DNA of 64,000 nucleotides, taken from NCBI GenBank assembly GCA_946481275.1, contig CAMLMV010000001.1, positions 376,682 through 440,681 on the forward strand, given 5' to 3'. Positions 19,813-28,326 of this stretch are shown piece by piece. The stretch is from an uncultured Massilia sp. (GTDB taxonomy: Bacteria > Pseudomonadota > Gammaproteobacteria > Burkholderiales > Burkholderiaceae). Within the stretch, counting starts at the first letter, position 1, and every line of letters begins with the position of its first letter. A program made the translations under genes and the position numbers. The notes beneath the pieces are model-generated. The model was not told where the DNA came from and searched no databases. It saw only the letters and a list, made by a program, of their open reading frames with translations.

Positions 19813-20598
19813 TCAGCCCAGCTTCGGCCAGTCCAGCTCGACCCACGTCGGCGCGTGGTTGCTGGGCTTTTCGCGCCCGCGCACGTCGCGGTCGACGCCG
19901 GCCGCCTTCAGCTTCGGGGCGAGGGCGGGGCTCAGCAGCAGGTGGTCGATGCGCAGGCCCGCGTTGCGGCCGTACGCGTCACGGAAATAATCCCAGAACG
20001 TGTAGATGACTTCGCCGGGGTGCGTCGCCCGAAGGGCATCCGTCCAGCCCTGGTCGAGCAGGCGCTGGTACGCCGCGCGCGTCTCCGGACGGAACAGCGC
20101 GTCGTCGAGCCAGCGCTCGGGTTTGTACACGTCCAGCTCCGTCGGCATCACGTTGTAGTCGCCCGCGATCACGACCGGCGCACCCGTGGCGATGAGTTCC
20201 TGCGCGCGCAGGCGCAGGCGCTCGAACCAGCGCAATTTGTAGTCGAACTTCGGGCCCGGCGCCGGATTGCCGTTCGGCAGGTACAGGCAGGCCACGAGGA
20301 TCCCGTTCACGGCCGCTTCGATGTAGCGGCTCTGCTCGTCGTCCGGGTCGCCCGGCAGGCCGCGCTGCAATTCCTGCGGTTCGGTACCGCGCGCGAGGAT
20401 CGCGACGCCGTTCCAGCTTTTCTGGCCGTGCCAGATCGGGCAGTAGCCGGCCGCGCGGATTTCCATCTCGGGAAATTTTTCCTGCGGCGCCTTCAGCTCC
20501 TGCAGGCAGGCCACGTCCGGCTGCGTCTCCTCGAGCCATTGCAGCAGGGCGGGGAGGCGGCTGTTGATGCCGTTGACGTTGAACGTTGCGATGCGCAT
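19813..20598 (-). CDS. xthA: Exodeoxyribonuclease III
   Basis: A 261-residue DNA repair nuclease of the ExoIII/APE1 fold: MRIATFNVNGINSRLPALLQ, CLQELKAPQEKFPE (metal-binding Glu), VVIAGDYNVMPTELDVYKPE (Asp/Asn pair), RIDHLLLSP and the catalytic His in KPSNHAPTWVEL. It cuts at abasic sites and removes 3'-blocking groups during base excision repair. The start at 20598 fits family N termini; an ATG four codons upstream is possible. It stands alone, convergent with the TetR gene with no spacer. Confidence 0.93.
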   Translation of the reverse strand: MRIATFNVNGINSRLPALLQWLEETQPDVACLQELKAPQEKFPEMEIRAAGYCPIWHGQKSWNGVAILARGTEPQELQRGLPGDPDDEQSRYIEAAVNGILVACLYLPNGNPAPGPKFDYKLRWFERLRLRAQELIATGAPVVIAGDYNVMPTELDVYKPERWLDDALFRPETRAAYQRLLDQGWTDALRATHPGEVIYTFWDYFRDAYGRNAGLRIDHLLLSPALAPKLKAAGVDRDVRGREKPSNHAPTWVELDWPKLG

Positions 20599-20764
20599 GG
20601 GGTCTCTCATGGATTGTCGTTGCCGTCATTCTGGCTCGACATGAATAAGTAGTCAAACTACGTCGTGTTATCGCCGATTTTTGCCAAAATACCCGTTCGT
20701 TGTAGCTTTTCTACGAGAACAGTTTAAAATTCCCGTATTCCAACAACGACAACGCCCGGAGACT

Positions 20765-23164
20765 ATGAAACCGATCCCCCATGCCGTCCTCGCCCTGTGC
20801 CTGCTGACCGGCCTGCCGGCCCACGCGCAGGACGCGGACCGCACGTTCCTCGGCTACCGCAACGACAATGGCACGCTGGACATCGCCACCAGCGACGGCC
20901 GCTACCTGATCCGGCCATACGACGCCAACATCGTCGAGACGAGCTTCGTGCCGCGCGGCGAAACGTTCGACCCGGCTTCGCACGCCGTCGTGCTCAAGCC
21001 CGGCCAGGCGCAGGCCACGATCAGGGAAGCGGACGGCCGCATCCAGCTCGTCACGGACGGCATCACGGTCACGGTGGAAAAATCGCCGCTTCGCATCAGC
21101 TATGCCTACAAGGGCCGGCCGCTCGTCGCCGAGAAGCAGGGCTATGGCCACGCGGGGGAACTGGAGAGCATCGAGTTCGCGCTCGAGGGCGACGAGGCGC
21201 TGTACGGCGCGGGCTCGCGCGCCGTCGGCATGAACCGCCGCGGCAACCGTTTCCGCCTGTATAACCGGGCATCGTACGGGTTCGGCAACCGCGCGGACCA
21301 GATGGGCTATGGCATCCCGATGGCCGTGTCGTCGCACAAATACGCCATCCACTTCGACAATCCGCAGGCCGGCTGGCTCGATTTCGACAGCCGCAAGGAC
21401 GGCACGCTGCGCTACGAAGTGATGGGCGGACGCAAGACGTACCAGGTGATCGCCGGTGACGACTGGGCGCAGCTGATGGACGGGACGACCCGCCTGACGG
21501 GCCGCCAGCCCCTGCCGCCGCGCTGGGCGTTCGGCAATTTCGCAAGCCGCTTCGGCTACCACAACGAGGCCGAAGCGCGCACCGTCGTGGCCAAATTCAT
21601 TGCGGATGGCATCCCGCTGGATGCGATCGTGTTCGACCTGTACTGGTTCGGCAAGACCGTCAAGGGTACGATGGGGAATCTCGCGTGGGACCGCGACAGC
21701 TTCCCGCATGCCGAGGCGATGATGGCGGACTTTAACAGGAAGGGCGTCAAGACGGTGCTCATCACGGAACCGTTCGTGCTGACGACGTCGAAGCGCTGGC
21801 AGGAAGCGGCGAGGAAGGGTGTCCTGGCGACGGATGCGCAGGGCAAGCCGTTCGTCTTCGATTTTTTCTTCGGGAACACGGGCCTCGTCGACGTGTTCAA
21901 GCCGCAGGCGCGCGACTGGTTCTGGAACATTTATAAAGACCTCAAGGCGGGCGGCGCCGCCGGCTGGTGGGGCGACCTCGGTGAACCGGAGACGCATCCG
22001 TCCGCCGCGCGCCACGCGACCGGCACCGCCGACCAGGTCCACAACATCTACGGCCACGAATGGGCGAAGCTGATCGCCGACGGCTATGCGCGCGACTTCC
22101 CGCAGGAGCGGCCGTTCATCCTGATGCGCTCGGGTTATTCGGGTTCGCAGCGTTTCGGCATGATCCCGTGGTCCGGCGACGTGCAGCGCGGCTGGGGTGG
22201 CCTGCAGTCGCAGATGGAAATCGCGCTGCAGATGGGCATGCAGGGCCAGGCGTACATGCATTCCGACCTGGGCGGCTTTGCCGGGCCCGTGCTGGACGAC
22301 GAACTGTACGTGCGCTGGCTGCAGTACGGCGTGTTCCAGCCGATCTTCCGTCCGCACGCGCAGGAAGAGGTGCCGGCCGAGGCGATCTTCCGCACGCCGG
22401 CCGTGAAGGCGCTCGCCCGCGACGCCATCCGCCTGCGCTATGCGATGCTGCCGTATAACTACACGGCCGCCTTCGACGACAGCCGCACGGGCATGCCGAT
22501 GATGCGCCCCGTGCTGTTCGAGGACCCGGACAACGAATTCATGTCGACGACGGGCATCTCGTCCACGTACCTGTGGGGCCCAGACGTCCTCGTCGCGCCG
22601 ATCACGGAACCGGGCGCGACGCGCAAGGAAGTGTTCTTCCCGCGCAAGGGCAGCGTGTGGTTCGACTTCTACACGGACGAGCCGCACCATGGCGGCATCC
22701 TGGAGACCGTGACGCCGCGCCCCGACCGCATCCCGACCTACGTCCGTGCGGGCGCGTTCATCCCGCTCGCGCAACCGGTGCAGAGCACACGCGATTATTC
22801 GACGGCGAAGCTGGACCTGCATTACTGGCACGACGCGGGCGTGACCCAGGCGCAGGGCCACCTGTACGACGACGATGGCCGCACGGCGCACGCGTTCGAA
22901 GCGGGCAAGTACGAGATCGTGCGCTTTTCCAGCAGGTTCGCGGACGGCCGCCTGGCCCTGACGGTGGCACCGGAGCCGGGCGCCGCCGCCACGCCGAGCG
23001 CGCGCACGTTCGACCTGAAGGTGCATAACGTGGCGGCGAAACCCCGTGCCGTGCGGGTGGGCGGCAAGGCCGTCGCGGTCCGCTGGGATGCGAAACGGCG
23101 CGTGCTCGACGTCCGGCTGCCTGCCGTGCGGTCCGAGGCGTTGCAGGTGGTCGTGACCCTGTAG
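20765..23164 (+). CDS. Secreted family 31 alpha-glucosidase/alpha-xylosidase
   Basis: A 799-residue enzyme with a signal peptide (MKPIPHAVLALCLLTGLPAHA, cut before QDADR). An N-terminal beta-sandwich (about 25-240) precedes the GH31 barrel. The nucleophile is Asp404 in GWWGDLGEPE; the acid/base is Asp472 in MIPWSGDVQRGWGG; HSDLGGFAGP and YVRWLQYGVFQPIFRPHAQE are also typical. C-terminal beta domains follow (about 650-799). It removes alpha-linked glucose or xylose from oligosaccharides, probably in the periplasm. CGGAG before the ATG at 20765 and the signal peptide fix the start. It is a single-gene unit; the specificity cannot be read from sequence alone. Confidence 0.9.
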   Translation: MKPIPHAVLALCLLTGLPAHAQDADRTFLGYRNDNGTLDIATSDGRYLIRPYDANIVETSFVPRGETFDPASHAVVLKPGQAQATIREADGRIQLVTDGITVTVEKSPLRISYAYKGRPLVAEKQGYGHAGELESIEFALEGDEALYGAGSRAVGMNRRGNRFRLYNRASYGFGNRADQMGYGIPMAVSSHKYAIHFDNPQAGWLDFDSRKDGTLRYEVMGGRKTYQVIAGDDWAQLMDGTTRLTGRQPLPPRWAFGNFASRFGYHNEAEARTVVAKFIADGIPLDAIVFDLYWFGKTVKGTMGNLAWDRDSFPHAEAMMADFNRKGVKTVLITEPFVLTTSKRWQEAARKGVLATDAQGKPFVFDFFFGNTGLVDVFKPQARDWFWNIYKDLKAGGAAGWWGDLGEPETHPSAARHATGTADQVHNIYGHEWAKLIADGYARDFPQERPFILMRSGYSGSQRFGMIPWSGDVQRGWGGLQSQMEIALQMGMQGQAYMHSDLGGFAGPVLDDELYVRWLQYGVFQPIFRPHAQEEVPAEAIFRTPAVKALARDAIRLRYAMLPYNYTAAFDDSRTGMPMMRPVLFEDPDNEFMSTTGISSTYLWGPDVLVAPITEPGATRKEVFFPRKGSVWFDFYTDEPHHGGILETVTPRPDRIPTYVRAGAFIPLAQPVQSTRDYSTAKLDLHYWHDAGVTQAQGHLYDDDGRTAHAFEAGKYEIVRFSSRFADGRLALTVAPEPGAAATPSARTFDLKVHNVAAKPRAVRVGGKAVAVRWDAKRRVLDVRLPAVRSEALQVVVTL

Positions 23165-23237
23165 CGCAGGCGCGCTCCGCCCTTGGGTTGAATTCGGTAC
23201 ACTGCTCCTCCGGGAATCCGGAATTGCGCACTGCACC

Positions 23238-24203
23238 ATGAAGACCCAACTGTTGCAAGACCTCCAGGAGAGCGGCTCGGCACAGCCGGCGCCTCCACCG
23301 CCGCCTCCGGCTGCGCCACCACGGCGGCCGGCCGTCTGGCACGGCCCCGGTTCGCAGCGGGCCGAAGCCGGCGCGGCCATCCAGAAGGCCGATCCCGGAC
23401 CGATGCAACGCGCCCCGGAAGTCTCGGCGCGCGGCAAGGGCGTCGCGATCGAAGCCCTGGCCGACCGCATCGCGGCGGCACGGACGGCGCGGCCAACAGC
23501 GCCGCCGCCCGTCGAGGAGCCCACGTTACCCGGCGCCGAGGCCCGCCCGCGCCCGGAGCCGCCACGCCCTCCGGAGCCGCCGCCGGCCGCCGATCACGTG
23601 CCGCCGCCGCGCGCCGGGTCCGGCACGATCCCGCGTCCCGTGGAGCCCGAAATCGAAGCCGAATGGCTCGCCGCGCGCCTGCGCGAGGAAGCGGTGGCGC
23701 GCGAGACGCCGGCCTGGACGAGCATGTGGAAACGCCGCCTCGTCACGTGGAGCATCGCGGGCGGCCTGCTGGCCGGCCTGGCGGCGGGGGGCTTGTGGCT
23801 GTACGAGGAAAACCGGGTCGAGGATGCGCTCGTCGTCGTGGCGAACACGTCGCCCGCCGGGCAGCCGCCGGCTGCTGCCACTTTCGTTGCGCGCCCGCCC
23901 GTGCAGCCCGTCGCCACGCCGGACCTCGTGAAGCCGGTGCCCGAGGAGCCGGCCGCGCCTGTCATCGAGGACAAGGCAGCCCCGGTCGACGTCACGCCGC
24001 CACGGCGCACGGCAAAGAAAAGGACCACCGCGAAGGCGCGCCGCGCGACGGCGAAAGAGGCGCCCCCCGTCGTCGCCGCCCCGTCGCCGCGCCGGCGCCG
24101 CGAAGAAACGCTGATGCAGTGCCGGGCCCACGGCTACGACGCGCGCCAGTGTATCGAGCGCGCCTGTATGATGACGCGCTACGGCCTGGCGTGCAAAGGG
24201 TAG
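23238..24203 (+). CDS. Pro/Ala-rich single-span membrane protein of unknown function
   Basis: A 321-residue protein I do not recognise. The first about 165 residues are rich in Pro, Ala, Arg and Glu with short poly-Pro runs (QPAPPPPPPAAPPRR). A single membrane span follows (about 172-190, WSIAGGLLAGLAAGGLWLY), then a Pro/Ala/Thr-rich stretch and a basic Lys/Arg/Ala segment (TAKKRTTAKARRATAKEA). The C terminus has four cysteines in MQCRAHGYDARQCIERACMM and YGLACKG. Layout suggests a cytoplasmic disordered domain, one span and a small disulfide-bonded periplasmic tip. It resembles TonB- or sporulation-repeat-like proteins only in composition. No strong ribosome site precedes the ATG. Confidence 0.6.
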   Translation: MKTQLLQDLQESGSAQPAPPPPPPAAPPRRPAVWHGPGSQRAEAGAAIQKADPGPMQRAPEVSARGKGVAIEALADRIAAARTARPTAPPPVEEPTLPGAEARPRPEPPRPPEPPPAADHVPPPRAGSGTIPRPVEPEIEAEWLAARLREEAVARETPAWTSMWKRRLVTWSIAGGLLAGLAAGGLWLYEENRVEDALVVVANTSPAGQPPAAATFVARPPVQPVATPDLVKPVPEEPAAPVIEDKAAPVDVTPPRRTAKKRTTAKARRATAKEAPPVVAAPSPRRRREETLMQCRAHGYDARQCIERACMMTRYGLACKG

Positions 24204-24215
24204 GCCGCCGCGGAA

Positions 24216-24602
24216 TCAGTGGCCGTGCTGTTGTTCGTACTCGTCCGCCTCGGCCTTGGTGGCGTGGACGATGCCGTCCGGATGTTCGGGCGGGGTGTAC
24301 AGCGTGTACAGGCGCATCGGTTCGGTGCTCGAGGTGTTGACGACGTTGTGCTCGGTCCCGGCCGGGATGACGACGGCGACGCCGTCCTCGAGCCTGTGCT
24401 GTTCGCCGTCCAGGATCGCGACGCCCTGGCCGGCCTCGACGCGGATGAACTGGTCGTGGCCCTCGTGTTTTTCGAGGCCGATTTCTTCGCCGGGCTGCAG
24501 CGTCATGATGACCAGCTGGCTGCGCTGGGTCGTGTAGAGGACTTCCCGGAAGTTGTTCCCGGCGAGCGTTTTTTCTTCGATGTTGATGCTGAATCCCGAC
24601 AT
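24216..24602 (-). CDS. Cupin-domain protein
   Basis: A 128-residue single-domain cupin. Motif 1 is GEEIGLEKHEGHDQFIRVEAG (His, His, Gln/Glu ligands) and motif 2 is DGVAVVIPAGTEHNVVN with a His. The fold binds a metal and often acts as a small isomerase, dioxygenase or sensor; similar proteins are annotated only as cupins. The start at 24602 follows GGGAGAACGCC. It is convergent with the preceding membrane protein (12-base gap) and divergent from the hybrid kinase. Confidence 0.85.
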   Translation of the reverse strand: MSGFSINIEEKTLAGNNFREVLYTTQRSQLVIMTLQPGEEIGLEKHEGHDQFIRVEAGQGVAILDGEQHRLEDGVAVVIPAGTEHNVVNTSSTEPMRLYTLYTPPEHPDGIVHATKAEADEYEQQHGH

Positions 24603-24749
24603 GGCGTTCTCCCACAGTTGTCGTTCGCATTGTATCGGAAAGCGTGAAGCGGCACGCAACGTTGCCAACTCGGCCATAAACGTTTCATCTAGTGCATGAA
24701 GATTTCCACAATGTTATACTGAAATCATGAACATCCGACCTTCGCCACC

Positions 24750-27101
24750 ATGACATCCGACTTCACGACGCAGCGCCGCATGCAATTGTTGATCGAGCGG
24801 GTCGCCGACTACGCGATCTACATGCTGAATCCCGACGGCACCGTCGCCAGCTGGAATGCCGGCGCGCGGCGTTTCAAGGGGTACACGGAAGCGGAGATCC
24901 TGGGCCAGCATTTTTCGCGCTTCTACACGCCGGCCGACCGCGCCGCCGGCCTGCCGGAACGGGCGCTCGCCACGGCGCTGGAAAAAGGAAGGTTCGAAGC
25001 GGAAGGCTGGCGCGTGCGCAAGGACGGGAGCCATTTCTGGGCGTCCGTCGTCATCGACCCGATCCTCGACGACGACGGGCAGTTGCTCGGCTTTGCCAAG
25101 ATCACGCGTGACATCAGCGACAAGAAGCTGGCGCGCGAAGCCCTGCGCCGCAGCGAGGAACAGTTCCGCCTGCTGGTCGACAGCGTGATCGACTACGCCA
25201 TCTACATGCTGTCGCCGGAAGGCCTCGTGACGACGTGGAATGCGGGTGCCCGCAACATCAAGGGGTACACGGCGGACGAGGTCGTCGGCACCCATTTCAG
25301 CCGCTTCTACACGGAAGAAGACCGCAACAACGGCCTGCCGGACCGCGTGCTGGCAACTGCGCGCGAACAGGGCCGCTTCCACGGCGAGGGCGTGCGCGTG
25401 CGCAAGGACGGCTCGCGCTTCCGCGCCGACGTCGTCGTGGACGCGATCCGCGACGCGGACGGCCGCCTCGTCGGCTTCGCCAAGATCACGCGCGACGTCA
25501 CCCAGCGCGTCCAGCTGGAAGAGGCGCGCCAGGCCCTGCAGCATGCGCAGCGGCTGGAAGCGGTCGGCAAGCTGACGGGCGGCGTCGCCCACGATTTCAA
25601 CAACATCCTGCAGGTGATCGGCGGCAGCCTGCAGCTGCTGGGCGGGACGGTGGCGGGGCTGCCCGCCGCGCAGCGGCATGTGCAGATGGCGCTGGCCGCC
25701 GTCGACCGTGGCGCCAAGCTGTCGTCGCAATTGCTCGCGTTCGCGCGCCGCCAGCCGCTGCAGCCCTGCGTGCTGAACCCGGGCCGCGTCGTGCGCAACA
25801 TGGAAGACCTCGTGCGCCGCGCCGTCGGCGAACACGTGGAGGTCGAGACCGTCGTCTCGGCGTCGCTGTGGAACACGACGCTCGACCCGCACCAGCTGGA
25901 AAACGTCGTGCTGAACCTGGCCATCAATGCGCGCGACGCGATGCCGGGCGGCGGCAAGCTGACGGTCGAACTGTCCAACACGATGCTCGACGACACCTAT
26001 GTCAGCGCAGCCCACGAAGTGCCGCCGGGGCAGTACGTGCTGCTGGCGATCTCCGACACGGGCACCGGCATGACACAAGAGGTGCGCGAGCGCGCCATCG
26101 AGCCGTTCTTCACGACCAAGGGCGAAGGGCAGGGGACGGGCCTCGGCCTGTCGATGGCGTTCGGCTTCGTCAAGCAGAGCGGCGGCCACTTCCGCATCTA
26201 CAGCGAGGTGGGCCACGGCACCACGATCAAGGCGTATTTCCCGCGCGCGCTGGAAGCGGAGCAGACGCTGCCCGAGCCGATCGCGAACGAGGTGCGCGGC
26301 GGCACCGAGACGATCCTCGTCGTCGAGGACGATCCGAACGTCCAGGCGACCGTCGTCGGCATGCTGTCCGAACTGGGCTACCAGGTCCTGCGCGCGGACA
26401 ACGCCGAGATGGCGCTCGCGGTGCTGAAGGCGGGGGTGCGCTGCGACCTGCTGTTCACGGACGTCGTCATGCCGGGCAAGCTGAAAAGCACGGAGATGGT
26501 GCGCCAGGCGCGCGCTCTGCTGCCGGACATGAAGGTGCTCTACACGTCCGGCTACACGCAGAACGCGATCATCCACGGCGGCCGCCTCGACCCGGGCGTG
26601 GAATTGCTGTCCAAGCCGTACCGGCGCGAGAAACTGGCGGGCAAGGTGCGCCAGTTGCTGGGGGCGCAGGAGACCCTCCCCGAGCCGGCACCGGTCGCCC
26701 CGGCGCCGCGCCAGGCGGCGTCCGCCGGCCTGCGCGTGCTGCTGGTCGAGGACGATGCGCAGGCCCGGGAACTGTACCGCGACATCCTGCTGGCGGCCGG
26801 CTTCCAGGCCGACGAGGCGGCCACGGCGCAGGATGCCCTGACCATGCTGGCGCGCGACCGCTATCACGCGGCCGTCGTCGACTACAGCCTGCCCGACCTG
26901 GATGGCCTCACGCTGGCCCGGCGCATCGTGGAACGCCATCCGGGCGTCGCGATCGTGTTCGCGTCGGGCTACGGCAGCCTGGTCGCGGGCGCGTCCGACG
27001 TGACGGCGCGCGTGCTGACGAAACCGTTCACGGACCTGCAGCTGAAGCAGGCGTTGCTGGCCGCGGTGGCCGAGCAGCGTGACGCGTCACGCCGCGCCTG
27101 A
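24750..27101 (+). CDS. Tandem-PAS hybrid histidine kinase with two receiver domains
   Basis: A 783-residue soluble kinase. Two near-identical PAS domains (about 12-125 and 140-250) share DYAIYML, WNAGAR, KGYT, HFSRFYT and LGFAKITRD-like segments. The DHp helix has GKLTGGVAHDFNN (His281); the ATPase domain (about 385-500) has NLAINARDAM and FTTKGEGQGTGLGLSM. The first receiver has Asp571 (FTDVVMPG), the second Asp711 (VVDYSLPDLDG). From the DHp onward it closely parallels the kinase at 13932, so the two are paralogues with different sensor parts. No output regulator is adjacent. An eight-codon frame at 24727 ends in ATGA over this start. Missing membrane spans suggest a cytosolic signal. Confidence 0.92.
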   Translation: MTSDFTTQRRMQLLIERVADYAIYMLNPDGTVASWNAGARRFKGYTEAEILGQHFSRFYTPADRAAGLPERALATALEKGRFEAEGWRVRKDGSHFWASVVIDPILDDDGQLLGFAKITRDISDKKLAREALRRSEEQFRLLVDSVIDYAIYMLSPEGLVTTWNAGARNIKGYTADEVVGTHFSRFYTEEDRNNGLPDRVLATAREQGRFHGEGVRVRKDGSRFRADVVVDAIRDADGRLVGFAKITRDVTQRVQLEEARQALQHAQRLEAVGKLTGGVAHDFNNILQVIGGSLQLLGGTVAGLPAAQRHVQMALAAVDRGAKLSSQLLAFARRQPLQPCVLNPGRVVRNMEDLVRRAVGEHVEVETVVSASLWNTTLDPHQLENVVLNLAINARDAMPGGGKLTVELSNTMLDDTYVSAAHEVPPGQYVLLAISDTGTGMTQEVRERAIEPFFTTKGEGQGTGLGLSMAFGFVKQSGGHFRIYSEVGHGTTIKAYFPRALEAEQTLPEPIANEVRGGTETILVVEDDPNVQATVVGMLSELGYQVLRADNAEMALAVLKAGVRCDLLFTDVVMPGKLKSTEMVRQARALLPDMKVLYTSGYTQNAIIHGGRLDPGVELLSKPYRREKLAGKVRQLLGAQETLPEPAPVAPAPRQAASAGLRVLLVEDDAQARELYRDILLAAGFQADEAATAQDALTMLARDRYHAAVVDYSLPDLDGLTLARRIVERHPGVAIVFASGYGSLVAGASDVTARVLTKPFTDLQLKQALLAAVAEQRDASRRA

Positions 27102-27110
27102 AAGGCCGTC

Positions 27111-27485
27111 TCACACCCGGATATCGCCGAAGAACCCCAGTTGCAGGCTGGACGCGATGCGCTGGGCCACTTCCATGGCCGCCGTCGCGCCGTCGATGCC
27201 GAACACGTCGATGGCCGTCAGCCGGAACAGGGTGAGCCAGCGGACGAAGTGCTCCGTCTCGATGCCCGGGAGGGCCATGTGCTTGCCGAAGACATTGCCC
27301 TGGAATTCGCCCGTGCCGAGCAGGACCTTGGTCCAGAAGGCGTACATGCGCGGCATGTGCTCGTGCCACCGTCCGGCGAGCTTCGCTTCGAACACGGGGG
27401 ACAGCACGGCATCGTCGCGCACGCGCGCATAGAACGTGTCGACGAGACGGATGATCGACGATTCGGTGATGGCGGGAGAAGGCAT
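27111..27485 (-). CDS. Truncated haemoglobin, group III type
   Basis: A 124-residue globin of the 2-over-2 class. VDTFYARVRDDAVLSPVFEA (helix B region with the Tyr/Phe pair), RMYAFWTKVLLGTGEFQGN and HMALPGIETEHFVRWLTLF match group III truncated haemoglobins; the last segment includes the haem-ligating His. These bind oxygen or nitric oxide and are linked to detoxification or oxygen supply in microaerobic cells. It sits alone, tail to tail with the hybrid kinase (9-base gap). The start ATG at 27485 lacks a strong ribosome site. Confidence 0.87.
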   Translation of the reverse strand: MPSPAITESSIIRLVDTFYARVRDDAVLSPVFEAKLAGRWHEHMPRMYAFWTKVLLGTGEFQGNVFGKHMALPGIETEHFVRWLTLFRLTAIDVFGIDGATAAMEVAQRIASSLQLGFFGDIRV

Positions 27486-27603
27486 GGGGTGATTCTAGCA
27501 AATCTGCATATAAAATGCATCTTAAAGCAGGTTTGACGTGGATGCTGTTGCCTGTTGCATGCGGATGGCATAGTGGGTGTTTCGACGTCCCGCGGAGGCC
27601 GGC

Positions 27604-28326
27604 GTGCTGTTTCCAGTCAATATCACCGACATCGTCTGCCACGCGATCCAGTCCGCCGATCGCCAGATCAGGACGGAGCTGCAACACGGTTACGTCTGCT
27701 CGGAAAATGACTACACGTCGAATTTGACGGGCACGATCCGGCGCCAGGTCAACGGTGCGGGCGAACCCGGCCTGCAGGCGCAATCGCTTCTGCTGAAGCC
27801 AGGTGTCGAGAGAAAGGCCGGGGCCGACGCCTGCATCATCTTTGCGAACCGCAGCGAATTCAAGGTCGGCATCTTCGAGGCGAAATGGCCGCGCCTGTCC
27901 ACGCACACGGACAGCTGGGATGCCGTCCAGGCAGCGCTCGGACAATCCCATTTCGACAGCCAGCTGGACCGCCAGTCCGCGTGGCTGGCCCATTTCGCTG
28001 TCTGGGAAATGTTTTATCTGGAGCACCCGTTCACGCAGCAGCCGCAGGGCCTGACGCACTACGGCTCGGCCTGTTTCTGGCATGCGGACGTCCATGCCGC
28101 GTCCGGCCAGCGGGTACGAACGGACCGCTGGCGCGACCACGAGCTGCTGCAGCTGGGGCCCGTCCACGACGTCGGGCACATCGTGCGCGAGATCTGCGCG
28201 TGCCGGGCGGGCGTCGCGATCGCCGGCAGCGACTACGCCGGCGCCGTCACCCAGTTTCCCGACACGCCGGCCAGTGCGCTCGTCATCCGGTTCGACGACG
28301 AGCGCGATCCGGTCTCATGGGGCTGA
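27604..28326 (+). CDS. Orphan protein with PD-(D/E)XK nuclease-like motif
   Basis: A 240-residue protein not assigned to any named family. GTG at 27604 is chosen because GGAGG lies five bases upstream. The central part reads AGADACIIF, then VGIFEAKWP: Asp75, Glu92 and Lys94 fit the D-x(n)-E-x-K metal and catalytic triad of the PD-(D/E)XK fold, preceded by a polar helix with Glu34. Many restriction and repair nucleases have exactly this spacing, with the strand after the Asp and the QAK/EAK strand. The C-terminal half (aromatic, His/Trp-rich) is unlike known nucleases. No methyltransferase, helicase or toxin-antitoxin partner is adjacent. Its last 12 bases overlap the opposite M16 peptidase gene. 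Confidence 0.55.
   Translation: MLFPVNITDIVCHAIQSADRQIRTELQHGYVCSENDYTSNLTGTIRRQVNGAGEPGLQAQSLLLKPGVERKAGADACIIFANRSEFKVGIFEAKWPRLSTHTDSWDAVQAALGQSHFDSQLDRQSAWLAHFAVWEMFYLEHPFTQQPQGLTHYGSACFWHADVHAASGQRVRTDRWRDHELLQLGPVHDVGHIVREICACRAGVAIAGSDYAGAVTQFPDTPASALVIRFDDERDPVSWG

Noticed and set aside
20711..23524. A 937-codon frame antisense to the GH31 gene
   Set aside because: It mirrors a well-supported enzyme on the other strand and shows no motif of its own.
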